From: Polyangium jinanense
GTDB taxonomy: Bacteria > Myxococcota > Polyangia > Polyangiales > Polyangiaceae
Reading direction: 5' to 3'
NCBI RefSeq assembly: GCF_028435365.1
Contig: NZ_JAGTJJ010000033.1
Location: forward strand, 62,001-126,000
Length of the DNA stretch: 64,000 nt
The notes under the pieces were generated by a model, which saw nothing but the letters and a program-made list of their open reading frames with translations, made no database searches and was not told where the DNA came from. The translations under genes were made by a program, and so were the position numbers. Below, in pieces: positions 51,262 through 59,120 of this stretch (its first letter is position 1; every line of letters starts with the position of its first letter).

Positions 51262-52251
51262 TCAAGCCTGCATCATGGTAGCCCTCACGCGCCGCAAGAG
51301 CAGCGTCGGCCGACCCCACGGGATCGGCAACGGCATCGCCGTCCGGCATACGAGGTGCAACGTCATGCCCCCGTGATCGACCGCGGACGCCTGCACGATT
51401 TCGCTGTCCCCACCATCCCTCGCTTCGCAAGAACTCAGCTCGAGCGAGCCCGCACGATGCGCGGCGCGAAGGCGCCCCTTGAACGCCCGAAGGCCGAGTC
51501 CCGTCGCTTCACCGCGTTCATCGAGCTCCCGGAACAGCTCCACGATGAGCGCGTCGTGCGAGCCTTCATTGACCAAGGTCTGCACCCGGGCGGCAAAAGC
51601 GTCGAGCGGAAGCGTGATCAAACGCGGGCGCCCTTCGCGGCGCTTTTCATCATCGTGGACCTTGCGCGTGAAGTCTTTGGCTGCGGCGTAAGCCTTGGGA
51701 GAGAGCGTTGCGACGACGTCGTCGAGCGCGGAGAAGATGTTCCGACGCGACCATCGCTGCACGAGATGAAACGTGATTCGTCGGGAAAGAACCGCCGATG
51801 CGGCGACCACCAAGGGGTTCACGTCCTCGGCGCGCTGGCACGTGGCGAGTTCGAGGAGCCCGCGGTTGTACGCTTGGAGCAGCCGCGCCTTGAACGCCGA
51901 CAGCGTCGGGCAGGACGGGACATCGTCACGCTCGCGGAGCAGGCGGAAGAGCGGTGCGATGAACACGCCGTCGTCATGTATCCCTTCGGTCATGCGGCGA
52001 GCCGCTGACTCCACGCCCGAGGCGAACGCGCGAAGGGATGCGTTTACGAGCCCAGGCGCACGCCGACGCTCAGCGTCCAGGCTGGCACGGGCGAAGAGCA
52101 GGACCGCGGCCGCGCCGTCCCGCGAGAGGACGTCGAACGCGTCAGGTCCCGTTCTGAGCCGTCTTCGCGAGGGCGGAGGCGGGGGCTCGAAAGACGCGGA
52201 AGGCGGACGAACAGAGGACATCGTGGTCCTCGATCGCATGTTCCCGGGCAA
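51262..52251 (-). CDS. protein with two repeated winged-helix-like domains
   Basis: 329 residues. After a Pro-rich start, two related segments occur: FIAPLFRLLRERDDVPSCPT, then LSAFKARLLQAYNRGLLELA (about 100-170), and LIVELFRELDERGEATGLGL, then RAFKGRLRAAHRAGSLELSS (about 235-300). Each ends with a strand pair that may be a winged-helix wing. Function unknown; resembles the proteins at 58599 and 59117 in overall style. It stands alone, just left of the broken recA copy. Confidence 0.65.
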   Translation of the reverse strand: MPGNMRSRTTMSSVRPPSASFEPPPPPSRRRLRTGPDAFDVLSRDGAAAVLLFARASLDAERRRAPGLVNASLRAFASGVESAARRMTEGIHDDGVFIAPLFRLLRERDDVPSCPTLSAFKARLLQAYNRGLLELATCQRAEDVNPLVVAASAVLSRRITFHLVQRWSRRNIFSALDDVVATLSPKAYAAAKDFTRKVHDDEKRREGRPRLITLPLDAFAARVQTLVNEGSHDALIVELFRELDERGEATGLGLRAFKGRLRAAHRAGSLELSSCEARDGGDSEIVQASAVDHGGMTLHLVCRTAMPLPIPWGRPTLLLRRVRATMMQA

Positions 52252-52289
52252 ACCGCAAGAGAGGACAAACCCTGTCGCTCGTCTCGTCG

Positions 52290-52717
52290 ACCCTGCTCAT
52301 CTGCATCAACTAGCTCCGGCATAAGATCGGGATGACGTTAGGCAACCCCGAGACAACGACGGGCAGCAACGCCCTCAAGTTCTACATGAGCGTGCGTTTA
52401 GACGTCCGCCGCGCCGGGGCGTTGAAGATTGGCGATGGTGTGGTCGGCGCGAAGACCCGTGTGAAGGTGGTGAACAACAAGTGCGCGCCGCCGTTCCGCG
52501 AGGCGGAGTTCGACATCCGGTGGGGGAAGGGATCGACATCTCGGGTGACCTCCTCGACATCGCTGTCGCCCAAGCCGTCGTCCAGAAGACCGGCGCGTAC
52601 TTGTCTTTCCGGGGGGAGACGCTCGGTCAGGACTGGAAGAAGGCGCGCGAGGCGATCAAGGAGCCGCTCGGAGCGGCGATTCGGACTGCCATCGAGCACT
52701 CTCCGGCCGCGGAGTAG
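52290..52717 (+). pseudogene. broken recA 3' half, repeat copy B
   Basis: The frame matches RecA from TLLICIN (the next codon, CAG in the intact gene, is TAG here) through [40 protein letters not shown] and [20 protein letters not shown]. After a frameshift near 52530 it continues with [14 protein letters not shown] and [20 protein letters not shown]. The 5' half is missing, the break being near 52290. The segment continues into the conserved tail at 52718-52915. Confidence 0.85.
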
Positions 52718-52846
52718 CTGAGGGGCCTGTGCGGACGCCTGTGCGTCATCACGCGGGCAAGAACAAGTAGAGATCAGCGCGTCGTCGGAGTCGCCGAGGC
52801 AACTCGCAGGACTTCTGACGCGCGCCCAGCCCCTCTCGGAGAGTTC

Positions 52847-52915
52847 ATGTTCACGGAGAAGCAGCCGGGGCCAATCGGGTCGCTCTCGTGGGCTGTTCGG
52901 CTCTGAAGAGTCAGA
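52847..52915 (+). pseudogene. start of a DUF6884 gene, truncated
   Basis: ATG 52847 begins MFTEKQPG, the same start as the DUF6884 gene beside the intact recA. One base is missing relative to that copy, so the frame ends at 52906. Similarity stops at about 52915. It shows that the duplicated unit was recA plus DUF6884. Confidence 0.65.
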
Positions 52916-52977
52916 AGCCTGATCCTCCCCGTTGGAGACGGAGCTACTAGCTTGCTCGAGCGAGGCCGTTTGACAAC

Positions 52978-53517
52978 TTACAGCCGAAGAAACGCCACCG
53001 CGTCCGCGACTATCGTGGGGATCGGTGCCGTCGCATCGATCACCAGGTCCGCGCGCGCGCGAAGTCGTCCGTCGTGAACCTGCCGCTCCGTGGAGTGTGC
53101 GGCGAGCTGATCGAAGCGAGCGGCGTCGTCGGTCGCTCGGGACTCTGCGCGCTCTCTGCGCGTCTCGTCGTCAACGTCGAGGAACAGCAGTGCGAACCGC
53201 CGCGGCGCTACAACGCGCTGGATCACGTCCGCGATCTCGACGTGGCGAACCCCGTCCACGATCACGTGCGCGGAATGGTCTGCACGAGCGAGAACGCGGC
53301 AGACGAACTCCTCGTCGCCGAGGTCACGCTTAAGCTGCTCGCCGAGCTGCTGGAGAACGTCGCGAGATTCGACGTGGAGGCTCCTGCTGGAGGCCTGCTC
53401 CCGAACGTAGTCCCCGAAACCAGTAGTTGCCGCGCCGGTCTTGGCAGAGAGCGCTTGGATGAAAGCGGTCTTGCCGGCCGCGATGCCACCCGAGATGCCG
53501 ATGACGAGCGGTGTCAT
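52978..53517 (-). CDS. P-loop nucleotide/nucleoside kinase-like protein
   Basis: 179 residues from ATG 53517, overlapping the ASCH stop (ATGA). Walker A is GGIAAGKT at 10-17. Further elements are FGDYVREQASSR, a Walker-B-like HVIVDGVRHVEIADVI, and the Arg-rich lid DDETRRERAESRATDDAARF, as in NMP and dephospho-CoA kinases. The acceptor substrate cannot be read. Last gene of the six-gene operon. A kinase together with a radical SAM enzyme recalls the prokaryotic viperins, which pair such kinases with nucleotide chemistry; this is analogy only. Confidence 0.75.
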   Translation of the reverse strand: MTPLVIGISGGIAAGKTAFIQALSAKTGAATTGFGDYVREQASSRSLHVESRDVLQQLGEQLKRDLGDEEFVCRVLARADHSAHVIVDGVRHVEIADVIQRVVAPRRFALLFLDVDDETRRERAESRATDDAARFDQLAAHSTERQVHDGRLRARADLVIDATAPIPTIVADAVAFLRL

Positions 53518-54071
53518 CCGAACAAGTTGAGCTGATGCGAGCGCGCCCGCAAGACCACCCAGCCCCTGCGGTCTGTTTTCGGACAGTCGAGCGGTGTCGG
53601 TAACGTCGCGACTGGACCGAGGCGGATGAGGGTCGCGTAGCGAGCGCTCTCGCGGCTCTCCCAGAAGCCGGGCACATCGTCTCGAAGATCCCGCCCGAAG
53701 CGATCGCGCAACTCGGCGCGTGTGGACGGTGTGAGCGCCCCGTAGCACCACACCTCCGTCGCCAGGGTGGCGGCGACGATGGGCCCCGAAACTTCCTTGA
53801 GAAGCAGCAGATCTCCCTCGTGCACCGCGCGGAACGGCGGAACCTTCACCATCGAGAAGCGCGACTCGATCCGCTTGCTCCCGTCGAGGATGAACCCGAG
53901 GAACGGCTCGAGAACTACAGCGAGATGGACGGCGTGACCTCTTCCCGGCGCGAGCGCGTCACTCAGCACGGGGACGCGGCGAAGTTGCGACGCGATCTTG
54001 TCGGCGGTGGCCGAGTACCAGGTGCCGAGGTCCACCGCGTATGGGTATCCCGGCAGCGGGCTCTGGGGCAA
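53514..54071 (-). CDS. ASCH (PUA-like) domain protein
   Basis: 185 residues from TTG 54071, two bases after the radical SAM stop; GTG 54035 is an alternative. The core HLAVVLEPFLGFILDGSKRI, then ESRFSMVKVPP and GDLLLLKEVSGPIVAATLA matches the ASCH fold, a beta-barrel related to PUA that binds RNA or free nucleotides and in some cases hydrolyses modified cytidines. The C-terminus is basic (RRGWVVLRARSHQLNLFG). Fifth gene of the operon, coupled on both sides. Confidence 0.75.
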   Translation of the reverse strand: MPQSPLPGYPYAVDLGTWYSATADKIASQLRRVPVLSDALAPGRGHAVHLAVVLEPFLGFILDGSKRIESRFSMVKVPPFRAVHEGDLLLLKEVSGPIVAATLATEVWCYGALTPSTRAELRDRFGRDLRDDVPGFWESRESARYATLIRLGPVATLPTPLDCPKTDRRGWVVLRARSHQLNLFG

Positions 54072-54073
54072 CC

Positions 54074-55108
54074 CTATCGAGGGCGCATCGGGACGTCGAC
54101 GATCGACGTGGCTCGGAGGTCGGAGCTGAACCGTGCCTCCAGCTGGCGGTTCCAAGCCTCTACGGCACGCTGCTGGTTCACCATGGCGCGGTTGTACAGC
54201 TCGGTCCGCGACTCGGGAAAGCTCGCCAGCCGCTTCTTCACGACTCCCCAAGCTCCGATCTTGAGCGGCACGGTTCGTAGGGGAAGGTTCTCGTGGATAG
54301 CCTGGAGACGGTCGACAAAGCGCGCCATCGCATCGTCGATCCCGGTGCCGTTCGGCGTCGTGAGAGTGACGTACCCGTAGAGGTCCATCCCCGTCGAGAG
54401 CAAGCGGCCGAACAAATCGAACTGGCGCGAAAACAGCGTGGGGTCCGCTTCGGTGTTGAAGGCGAACGAGGCGTCGTCGAAGCCCTTGAAGCAGGCGACG
54501 CGGCCGTAGGCGGGGAAGGTCGCGACCAGCTCCTGCTGGGCGTTCGACAAGTACCGCCAAAAGTAGTCGTTGCTCAAGTTGTCGTCCGACCAGAGAAAGA
54601 CCTTGCCGCCGAGATTGCGGGCACGGAGAGCCTCCATCGTCCACGGTACCCACTCTGGGACGAGGTCGGGCTGACCGCCGGTGAGGTCGATCATCCTCCG
54701 CCGGGTTGCTTCGGGCTCCCGCAAGTAGAGGTCGACGAGATCCTCCGCACGTAGCCAGGCTCCCGTGTCCTCGACAGCGTCGAGAAGCCGGAACGGGACG
54801 AAGCAGTACCAGCACCGCCAGTTGCACGCTGCGTTCTGAAAAACCTGTGCATCGAGCGTGTCTTCGTCGCGAAGCCCGAGCGCGCGACTCGCCGGATCGA
54901 TCGGCAGCGGGTTGCGCGGCCAGTCGCTCCCGTGATCGCGCACGAAGTGACGGATGCGGCCGAACCCGTCGCAGTTTGCGGGCTCCTTCAGATCCGCCGC
55001 CTGCTCGCTCGCGCCGATGCGCGCGATTAGGAGTTGACGCTCATTCACCTTCACGGCGCGGGCTCGCAGGCGCGCCGAGAACGCATCGGTGTCGATCGTG
55101 CCGCTCAC
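54074..55108 (-). CDS. radical SAM enzyme
   Basis: 344 residues. The [4Fe-4S] motif is CNWRCWYC (C95, C99, C102). It is followed by the SAM-binding MIDLTGGQPDLVPEW (about 137-150) and a later strand/loop GKVFLWSDDNLSN. The TIM-barrel-like remainder includes YGRVACFKGFDDASFAFNTE and DLYGYVTLTTPNGTG. Unlike viperin, the motif is not CNYxCGFCF and the downstream Gly-rich loop differs, so the reaction is unknown. It overlaps the DUF4186-like gene (ATGA) and precedes ASCH. Substrate prediction is not possible, but the neighbours suggest a nucleotide or RNA base. Confidence 0.83.
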   Translation of the reverse strand: MSGTIDTDAFSARLRARAVKVNERQLLIARIGASEQAADLKEPANCDGFGRIRHFVRDHGSDWPRNPLPIDPASRALGLRDEDTLDAQVFQNAACNWRCWYCFVPFRLLDAVEDTGAWLRAEDLVDLYLREPEATRRRMIDLTGGQPDLVPEWVPWTMEALRARNLGGKVFLWSDDNLSNDYFWRYLSNAQQELVATFPAYGRVACFKGFDDASFAFNTEADPTLFSRQFDLFGRLLSTGMDLYGYVTLTTPNGTGIDDAMARFVDRLQAIHENLPLRTVPLKIGAWGVVKKRLASFPESRTELYNRAMVNQQRAVEAWNRQLEARFSSDLRATSIVDVPMRPR

Positions 55109-55719
55109 GAGGCGCTCACCGTCACCGCGCGGCGCCTCGGGGGGACCTTCTTGGGCTCATCTGCGAGCGTCGGCAGGCGCTCTCCGATGTAGAGCATGAT
55201 CAGCTCGACGAAGTAGTCGATCTCGGCCGGCTCCAGCTCGCGATCAGCGGGGATCGCGTGCCAGTACTCGATGCACTTTCGACAGCAGGCGGCCACTGCA
55301 TGCTGCGCATGGTAAAGCACGTTTCCGCTGAATGGAGTTTGGCGCCCCTCTCGCGGGTGCTGCGGACGTCCGACCGAGCTCTCCACGCGCTTCCGCGCCG
55401 CGTCGCGCATCCCCAGCCTTCCCTTCCGGGTCGCGTGGTTCAACTCGCCCTCATTGAACGTGCTGTGCCAGAACACGTGCCGAATCAGCTCGTTCCTGAG
55501 CGCCTCGAACGTGTAGGCCGCGTCTTGGAGGTCGCGAGCGTTTACGCGATCCCAAGCAATCAAATCGACGTTGCAATCGCGGCACGGGCCCCCGCGGCGC
55601 GGGAAACCGCTTCGCTTGCGTTCCTTCTGGAGGAAGCAGTGGAGCCCGTTCTCGCAGTCCGTGCTTGTACACGTAACGCCGAGCGGTTGGAGGTCATCGT
55701 CGTCTTCGGGTGCTGTCAT
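55105..55719 (-). CDS. DUF4186-like Cys-rich protein
   Basis: 204 residues. A zinc-finger-like N-terminus (VTCTSTDCENGLHCF, then GPCRDCNVDLIAW) resembles DUF4186 proteins. Two-thirds along, AACCRKCIEYWHAIP adds more Cys and a Trp/His pair, and a basic tail ends it. It probably binds Zn and perhaps nucleic acid. It is coupled to the XRE-ImmA gene upstream (ATGA) and the radical SAM gene downstream, which makes it a likely structural or substrate-binding partner of that enzyme. Confidence 0.7.
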   Translation of the reverse strand: MTAPEDDDDLQPLGVTCTSTDCENGLHCFLQKERKRSGFPRRGGPCRDCNVDLIAWDRVNARDLQDAAYTFEALRNELIRHVFWHSTFNEGELNHATRKGRLGMRDAARKRVESSVGRPQHPREGRQTPFSGNVLYHAQHAVAACCRKCIEYWHAIPADRELEPAEIDYFVELIMLYIGERLPTLADEPKKVPPRRRAVTVSAS

Positions 55720-57146
55720 TCCGGCGCCTCCTGGAGTGCGTTCATGAGCAGTTCACGGTCAAGCCGGTCGAGCTGTGACCAGTCGAGGCGCTGAACCAGG
55801 AAATCGCGGACGATGCGCCACGGCTCCCCATCGCGCTCCTGTAGATTGGCGGCCGGCCCCCACCAATTGATCCGATCCATCGCAAGCCGCCAGGCAAGGT
55901 AATTCGCCAGCGCTCCGGTCGATACGCCGTGCGCCTTCGCGATTCGCGGCACCACGCCTTTAAGGCGCTCGGCTTTCTTTCCGGCTGCCGCGACGCACTC
56001 CTTTGCCAGAGCCTCAGCGCGCCCGTCGAGTTGCACGTCACCCGCGAACTTCGTCGCTTGCTTTTCCTCCGGAGCGAGGCGGCGTTCGACAGGCATCGAC
56101 TCGTCGTCGAGCCACGTGAACTCGTGCTTTTCTGGATCAGACGCGGCGTGACGGGCCTCGTGCAGGAGGTCGTGCAACCATCGCGCCTCGGACGTCGTTC
56201 GCTGCTTGAGTACGATCACGTTGCGCCCGTCGAACCGCCAGCATGCGCCGTGGTAGCCTCCTCTCTCCGAGAGAGGAACGACCGGCACGCCGAGATCCCA
56301 GAGCGTCGCCACCGCCGTCGCGAGATCGATCTTCCCCGAGCGCCCGAGCATGAGCGTGCGGAAGCCAGCGGCATCGCGCGGGATGGTTTGTGGCTGCAAT
56401 TGAGGCGTCGCGCGGAGCACCAGCTTCGCGATATACGCGCCGAACGCCGCCAGGAAGAGCGTTCGCCCTTGGTCGGCGCTGGAGTAGACCTTGAACATCG
56501 CAGCCTGTGCTAGGCGCGATGGCTTGAGCGTCTCCTTGCCCGCGAGGATCTCGGTCGGCGTCCAGCCGAAGATGCGTTGCGCCGCGCTCGTCGCTCGGAG
56601 CACCGGCGCGGCCTCATCTTCTTCCTCGTTGCGTTCGCCGAGGAGCACTCGCCGAACGAAGTCGCGATCAACGCCTGCATCGTCGAGACGACGCATCAAG
56701 GCTCGTTCGCTCACCTCTGTCGACGACAAGAACACGTCCTCGCGGATCTTGATCCCCACCGCCTTCGCGACATCGACGAGGCGAGAGAAGCTCGTGGTGG
56801 CGTACTCGGTCGCCTCGTACCGCTGCACCTGCTGCTCCGGAACTCCGAGCCGCTCGGCGAGATCGCGCTGTGTGAGACCTGCCGCGATGCGGCCTTCGAT
56901 GAGGGCGCGCGGCAACTCGTCGAGCGACGACAGTTCAATGACCCCGCGTCGGCCATCGCGCAGGGCCTCGTAGTCGGCGATCTGCACCTGCAGTTCGGTG
57001 AGTTGGCTTCGCACCGCGTCCGACTGCGCCTTGCGGATCTTCGGATGCACCTTGCTCTCGGTGTCCGCATCAAGCGCGGCGAGGGCCTTCTCGAAGTCGG
57101 CAGCCTGAGCCTTGGTGATCCGGTACTCCCGGTCGTTCCTGATCAT
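55716..57146 (-). CDS. XRE HTH-ImmA/IrrE metallopeptidase-like regulator
   Basis: 476 residues from ATG 57146, overlapping the DUF6932 stop. A helical start, then an XRE HTH at about 80-135 (GLTQRDLAERLGVPEQQVQR). The C-terminal half is an ImmA/IrrE-type domain with HEARH at 329-333 in WLHDLLHEARHAA and a flanking YHGACWRFDGRNVIVLKQ. Such fusions are phage- and damage-response repressors in which the protease arm controls the HTH arm. Second gene of the operon; it probably senses the trigger and regulates the other five genes through the inverted repeat at 57590. Confidence 0.82.
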   Translation of the reverse strand: MIRNDREYRITKAQAADFEKALAALDADTESKVHPKIRKAQSDAVRSQLTELQVQIADYEALRDGRRGVIELSSLDELPRALIEGRIAAGLTQRDLAERLGVPEQQVQRYEATEYATTSFSRLVDVAKAVGIKIREDVFLSSTEVSERALMRRLDDAGVDRDFVRRVLLGERNEEEDEAAPVLRATSAAQRIFGWTPTEILAGKETLKPSRLAQAAMFKVYSSADQGRTLFLAAFGAYIAKLVLRATPQLQPQTIPRDAAGFRTLMLGRSGKIDLATAVATLWDLGVPVVPLSERGGYHGACWRFDGRNVIVLKQRTTSEARWLHDLLHEARHAASDPEKHEFTWLDDESMPVERRLAPEEKQATKFAGDVQLDGRAEALAKECVAAAGKKAERLKGVVPRIAKAHGVSTGALANYLAWRLAMDRINWWGPAANLQERDGEPWRIVRDFLVQRLDWSQLDRLDRELLMNALQEAPE

Positions 57147-57589
57147 GGCGTCCACTCCGTGAGGTCGATGCAGAGGATCCCTTTGGGCGCTCCCGTTTCC
57201 TTCTGCTTTTGGAAGAACCGTAGGAACGGCGATCCGCTCGCGTCGGCGCGCGCCGACGCCGGGAACATCTCCCCGCCGAAGATCGCCTTCTGCACGGCTC
57301 GGTTGTCGTCGAACATCAGCAGCGCCGGGTGGAGTTTGTCGGGATCGACCTCGTCCTCCTCCCAGCAGCCGTCGAAGTCTCCCGGCCCTTGCTTCGCGGT
57401 CACGAAGCTCCCGTCGATGTACGCACGACGGCAGCCTGCCTCCTTGAGCGATGCGAGTGCCTTTTCCAGTCCGGCGAGCAGCTTGCGGCGGCGCCCACTG
57501 TGGCCGTACCGAGCACGAATCTCGGGCCACGTCGCGACATGCACACCAGGCGGAAGGACGCCCTGCTTGTCGAACTTCGGGATCGGCAC
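57143..57589 (-). CDS. DUF6932 family nucleotidyltransferase-fold protein
   Basis: 148 residues from GTG 57589. GVLPPGVHVATWPEIRARYG, then KEAGCRRAYIDGSFVTAKQG with PGDFDGCW matches DUF6932: a minimal nucleotidyltransferase fold with GSF and D-x-D. Many relatives act as antitoxin or regulator partners. Later helices end with KGILCIDLTEWTP. First gene of the six-gene operon, reading through an ATGA overlap into XRE-ImmA. It may modify or restrain its neighbour; the function is not established. Confidence 0.7.
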   Translation of the reverse strand: MPIPKFDKQGVLPPGVHVATWPEIRARYGHSGRRRKLLAGLEKALASLKEAGCRRAYIDGSFVTAKQGPGDFDGCWEEDEVDPDKLHPALLMFDDNRAVQKAIFGGEMFPASARADASGSPFLRFFQKQKETGAPKGILCIDLTEWTP

Positions 57590-57611
57590 AACACAACAAT
57601 AGCGTTGTGTT
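57590..57611 (-). promoter_or_regulatory. inverted repeat at the start of the six-gene operon
   Basis: AACACAAC at 57590-57597 and its exact complement GTTGTGTT at 57604-57611 with a 6-base AATAGC spacer, immediately upstream of the GTG start at 57589. Its place and symmetry fit an operator for the XRE-ImmA protein, covering the ribosome-site region of the first gene. The AT-rich character stands out from the surroundings. Confidence 0.55.
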
Positions 57612-57639
57612 ACACTGAACGCAAGCACAGCGGCGCGAC

Positions 57640-57745
57640 GGCCTCGTCGCGGGAGAGGCTGCGGCAGTCCTGCCCGGGCATCTCGATGTCACTCAGCAGG
57701 ACGTCGGGCCGCTGGCGCTTGAGCGAGGCGAGCGCCTTGTCGGCG
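57640..57745 (-). pseudogene. response-regulator receiver domain fragment
   Basis: Leftward frame SADKALASLKRQRPDVLLSD followed by IEMPGQDC: the helix 2-strand 3 part of a CheY-like receiver domain, with the phospho-acceptor Asp. Nothing of the rest of the domain is present on either side. A remnant, marking an old junction between the six-gene operon and the sigma locus. Confidence 0.65.
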
Positions 57746-57749
57746 GAGT

Positions 57750-58315
57750 TGGGAGTTGACTGAGTGCGAGGTCCTCAGCCTCGCGCGCCTTGAGGCCGCC
57801 GCCGCACTTCGGGCACATCCGGTTCGCGTCGTGGAGGGCGTGGTCGACATCGCCCGCGACGGCTTCGGTTGCTCCGTCGGCACGTGCCCAGCTTCGTGAT
57901 GCCAAGCCACGCGGCGAGCTCCGTGAGGGACTCGCCCTCGAGCGTGTGATGCCGGAGGAGTTCAAGGTCTTCGCAGGCGAGCTCGCGCAGCGCGGTCCGA
58001 ACGAGGTAGCAGAGCGCGATGTGCCCCCTCGGGATCCTCGGGCTCGGCAACCGCAGCCTCGATCGCATCGGGCCGGAACCCCTCGTACTTGTGCCGGTAC
58101 ACGCGGTGGAAGTTCGCGGCCAGCTTCCTCGCTGCGTCGAGGAGCCAGCGTCTCGCGCTGTCGTTGTCCTGCGGGATCTTCGCCTGTCTTTGCAAGGCGA
58201 TGACGAAGACGTCCTGGAGCAAGTCCTCGAGCGCAGGCCCCTCGATCCCCAGGCGGCGCAGCCTGGCGAGGATCGCGTCGGCGTGCGCCTTGTACAGGGT
58301 CTCCACCGAAGGCAT
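57750..58315 (-). pseudogene. ECF-type sigma-70 factor gene, frameshifted
   Basis: The frame from ATG 58315 gives VETLYKAHADAILARLRRLG and a region-2-like LEDLLQDVFVIALQRQ. Near 58023 an extra G in a run of five moves the true reading into another frame (HIALCYLVRTALRELACEDL, SLTELAAWLGITK, the sigma region 4 HTH). A second shift near 57890 leads to ANRMCPKCGGGLKAREAEDL. Either a pseudogene or two sequencing errors in G-runs. It is coupled to an XRE gene (58320), so an intact form would be an XRE/sigma regulatory pair. Confidence 0.7.
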
Positions 58316-58319
58316 CGCC

Positions 58320-58589
58320 CTACCCGCGATGGGCGCCGCGCGCGCGACGGGGGCTTTCGCCAGGGAACCGGACGAGCGTCTCCAGCTTCATCCCGAGGCC
58401 CCGCGCGATCTTGTCGGCGGTGCTCACGTTGATCACCGTGCGGCCATGCTCGACGCTCGAGAGGTGCCCCTTCGTCACGCCGCTCGCGGCGGAGAGCTGG
58501 TCGAGCGACATGTTCTTCTTGAGGCGTAGGTCCCTGATGCGGGCGCCGAGCTTGATTGCCAGGGGATCCGGGGTTGCGCGGCGAGGCAT
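58320..58589 (-). CDS. XRE-family regulator
   Basis: 89 residues from ATG 58589. HTH with LAIKLGARIRDLRLKKNMSL, QLSAASGVTKGHLSSVEHGR and a basic tail. It sits four bases before the start of the frameshifted sigma gene, so the two form a pair. Confidence 0.78.
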   Translation of the reverse strand: MPRRATPDPLAIKLGARIRDLRLKKNMSLDQLSAASGVTKGHLSSVEHGRTVINVSTADKIARGLGMKLETLVRFPGESPRRARGAHRG

Positions 58590-58598
58590 GTGGCCCCT

Positions 58599-59120
58599 TC
58601 ATCTCGCTGACGCAGGGCAAGCGCAGAAGTAGAGCAAGCCCCGCTTCGGATCGTGGATGCCCGCGGCGCGTTCGACGAAGGGCGCGAGTAGCGGAGCAGC
58701 GACGAGCCGGACGCGCCCTTCGTGCTCCGTGTGTAGTAGAGCCGCCTCGAACGCCGCGCGTGGAACTTGAACAAGGGCCCCGCGGAGGATCGGCAGCGGC
58801 ACGCCCTGCGTGTTCTTGTAGGCCGGATGAAGCCGGCCCATCACCGCGAGAATCTCGCTCACGACTGCCGGATCTGGAGCTGCATCACGCGCGGCGAGGG
58901 TGCGCTGCGCGAACAGCAGGACGTCAGCGAGCTCGGGGATGCGGAGCTGGCGGAGGACATCGTTCACCTCCTCGGCCGGCGTGCGATGACGCCGTCGAGG
59001 CTCGGCAGGTGGGGGCGCAGGCGGGCAAGGTCGGATCGTCGAGCGCGGGTTTGTCGAGATGGGCGCGGCCTGCGCATCGGCGCCGCCCGGCGTACGTGTG
59101 GTGACGCGCTCCCCGCTCAA
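58599..59120 (-). CDS. winged-helix-like protein
   Basis: 173 residues from GTG 59120, overlapping the upstream gene. A Pro-rich start, then a domain similar to that of its neighbour: VSEILAVMGRLHPAYKNTQG, then LPILRGALVQVPRAAFEAAL, EHEGRVRLVAAP and an ending GIHDPKRGLLYFCACP. It looks like a winged helix with a C-terminal strand. Function unknown; possibly the second part of a transcriptional or membrane-signal complex. Confidence 0.65.
   Translation of the reverse strand: MSGERVTTRTPGGADAQAAPISTNPRSTIRPCPPAPPPAEPRRRHRTPAEEVNDVLRQLRIPELADVLLFAQRTLAARDAAPDPAVVSEILAVMGRLHPAYKNTQGVPLPILRGALVQVPRAAFEAALLHTEHEGRVRLVAAPLLAPFVERAAGIHDPKRGLLYFCACPASAR

Noticed and set aside
52978..53751. Longer kinase frame starting at 53751
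   Set aside because: The P-loop strand MTPLVIGISGG begins at 53517, where it overlaps the ASCH stop; the extension is not protein-like.
53514..54827. 437-residue reading of the ASCH gene
   Set aside because: Its first 250 residues are the out-of-frame shadow of the radical SAM gene; only the part after 54071 looks like protein.
54074..55108. Radical SAM protein as a prokaryotic viperin
   Set aside because: The cluster motif is CNWRCWYC rather than CNYxCGFCF, and the conserved viperin segments are missing; only the kinase neighbour is similar.
55716..57692. 658-residue reading of the XRE-ImmA gene
   Set aside because: The first 180 residues overlap the DUF6932 gene in another frame and are Arg/Pro-rich nonsense; ATG 57146 fits better.
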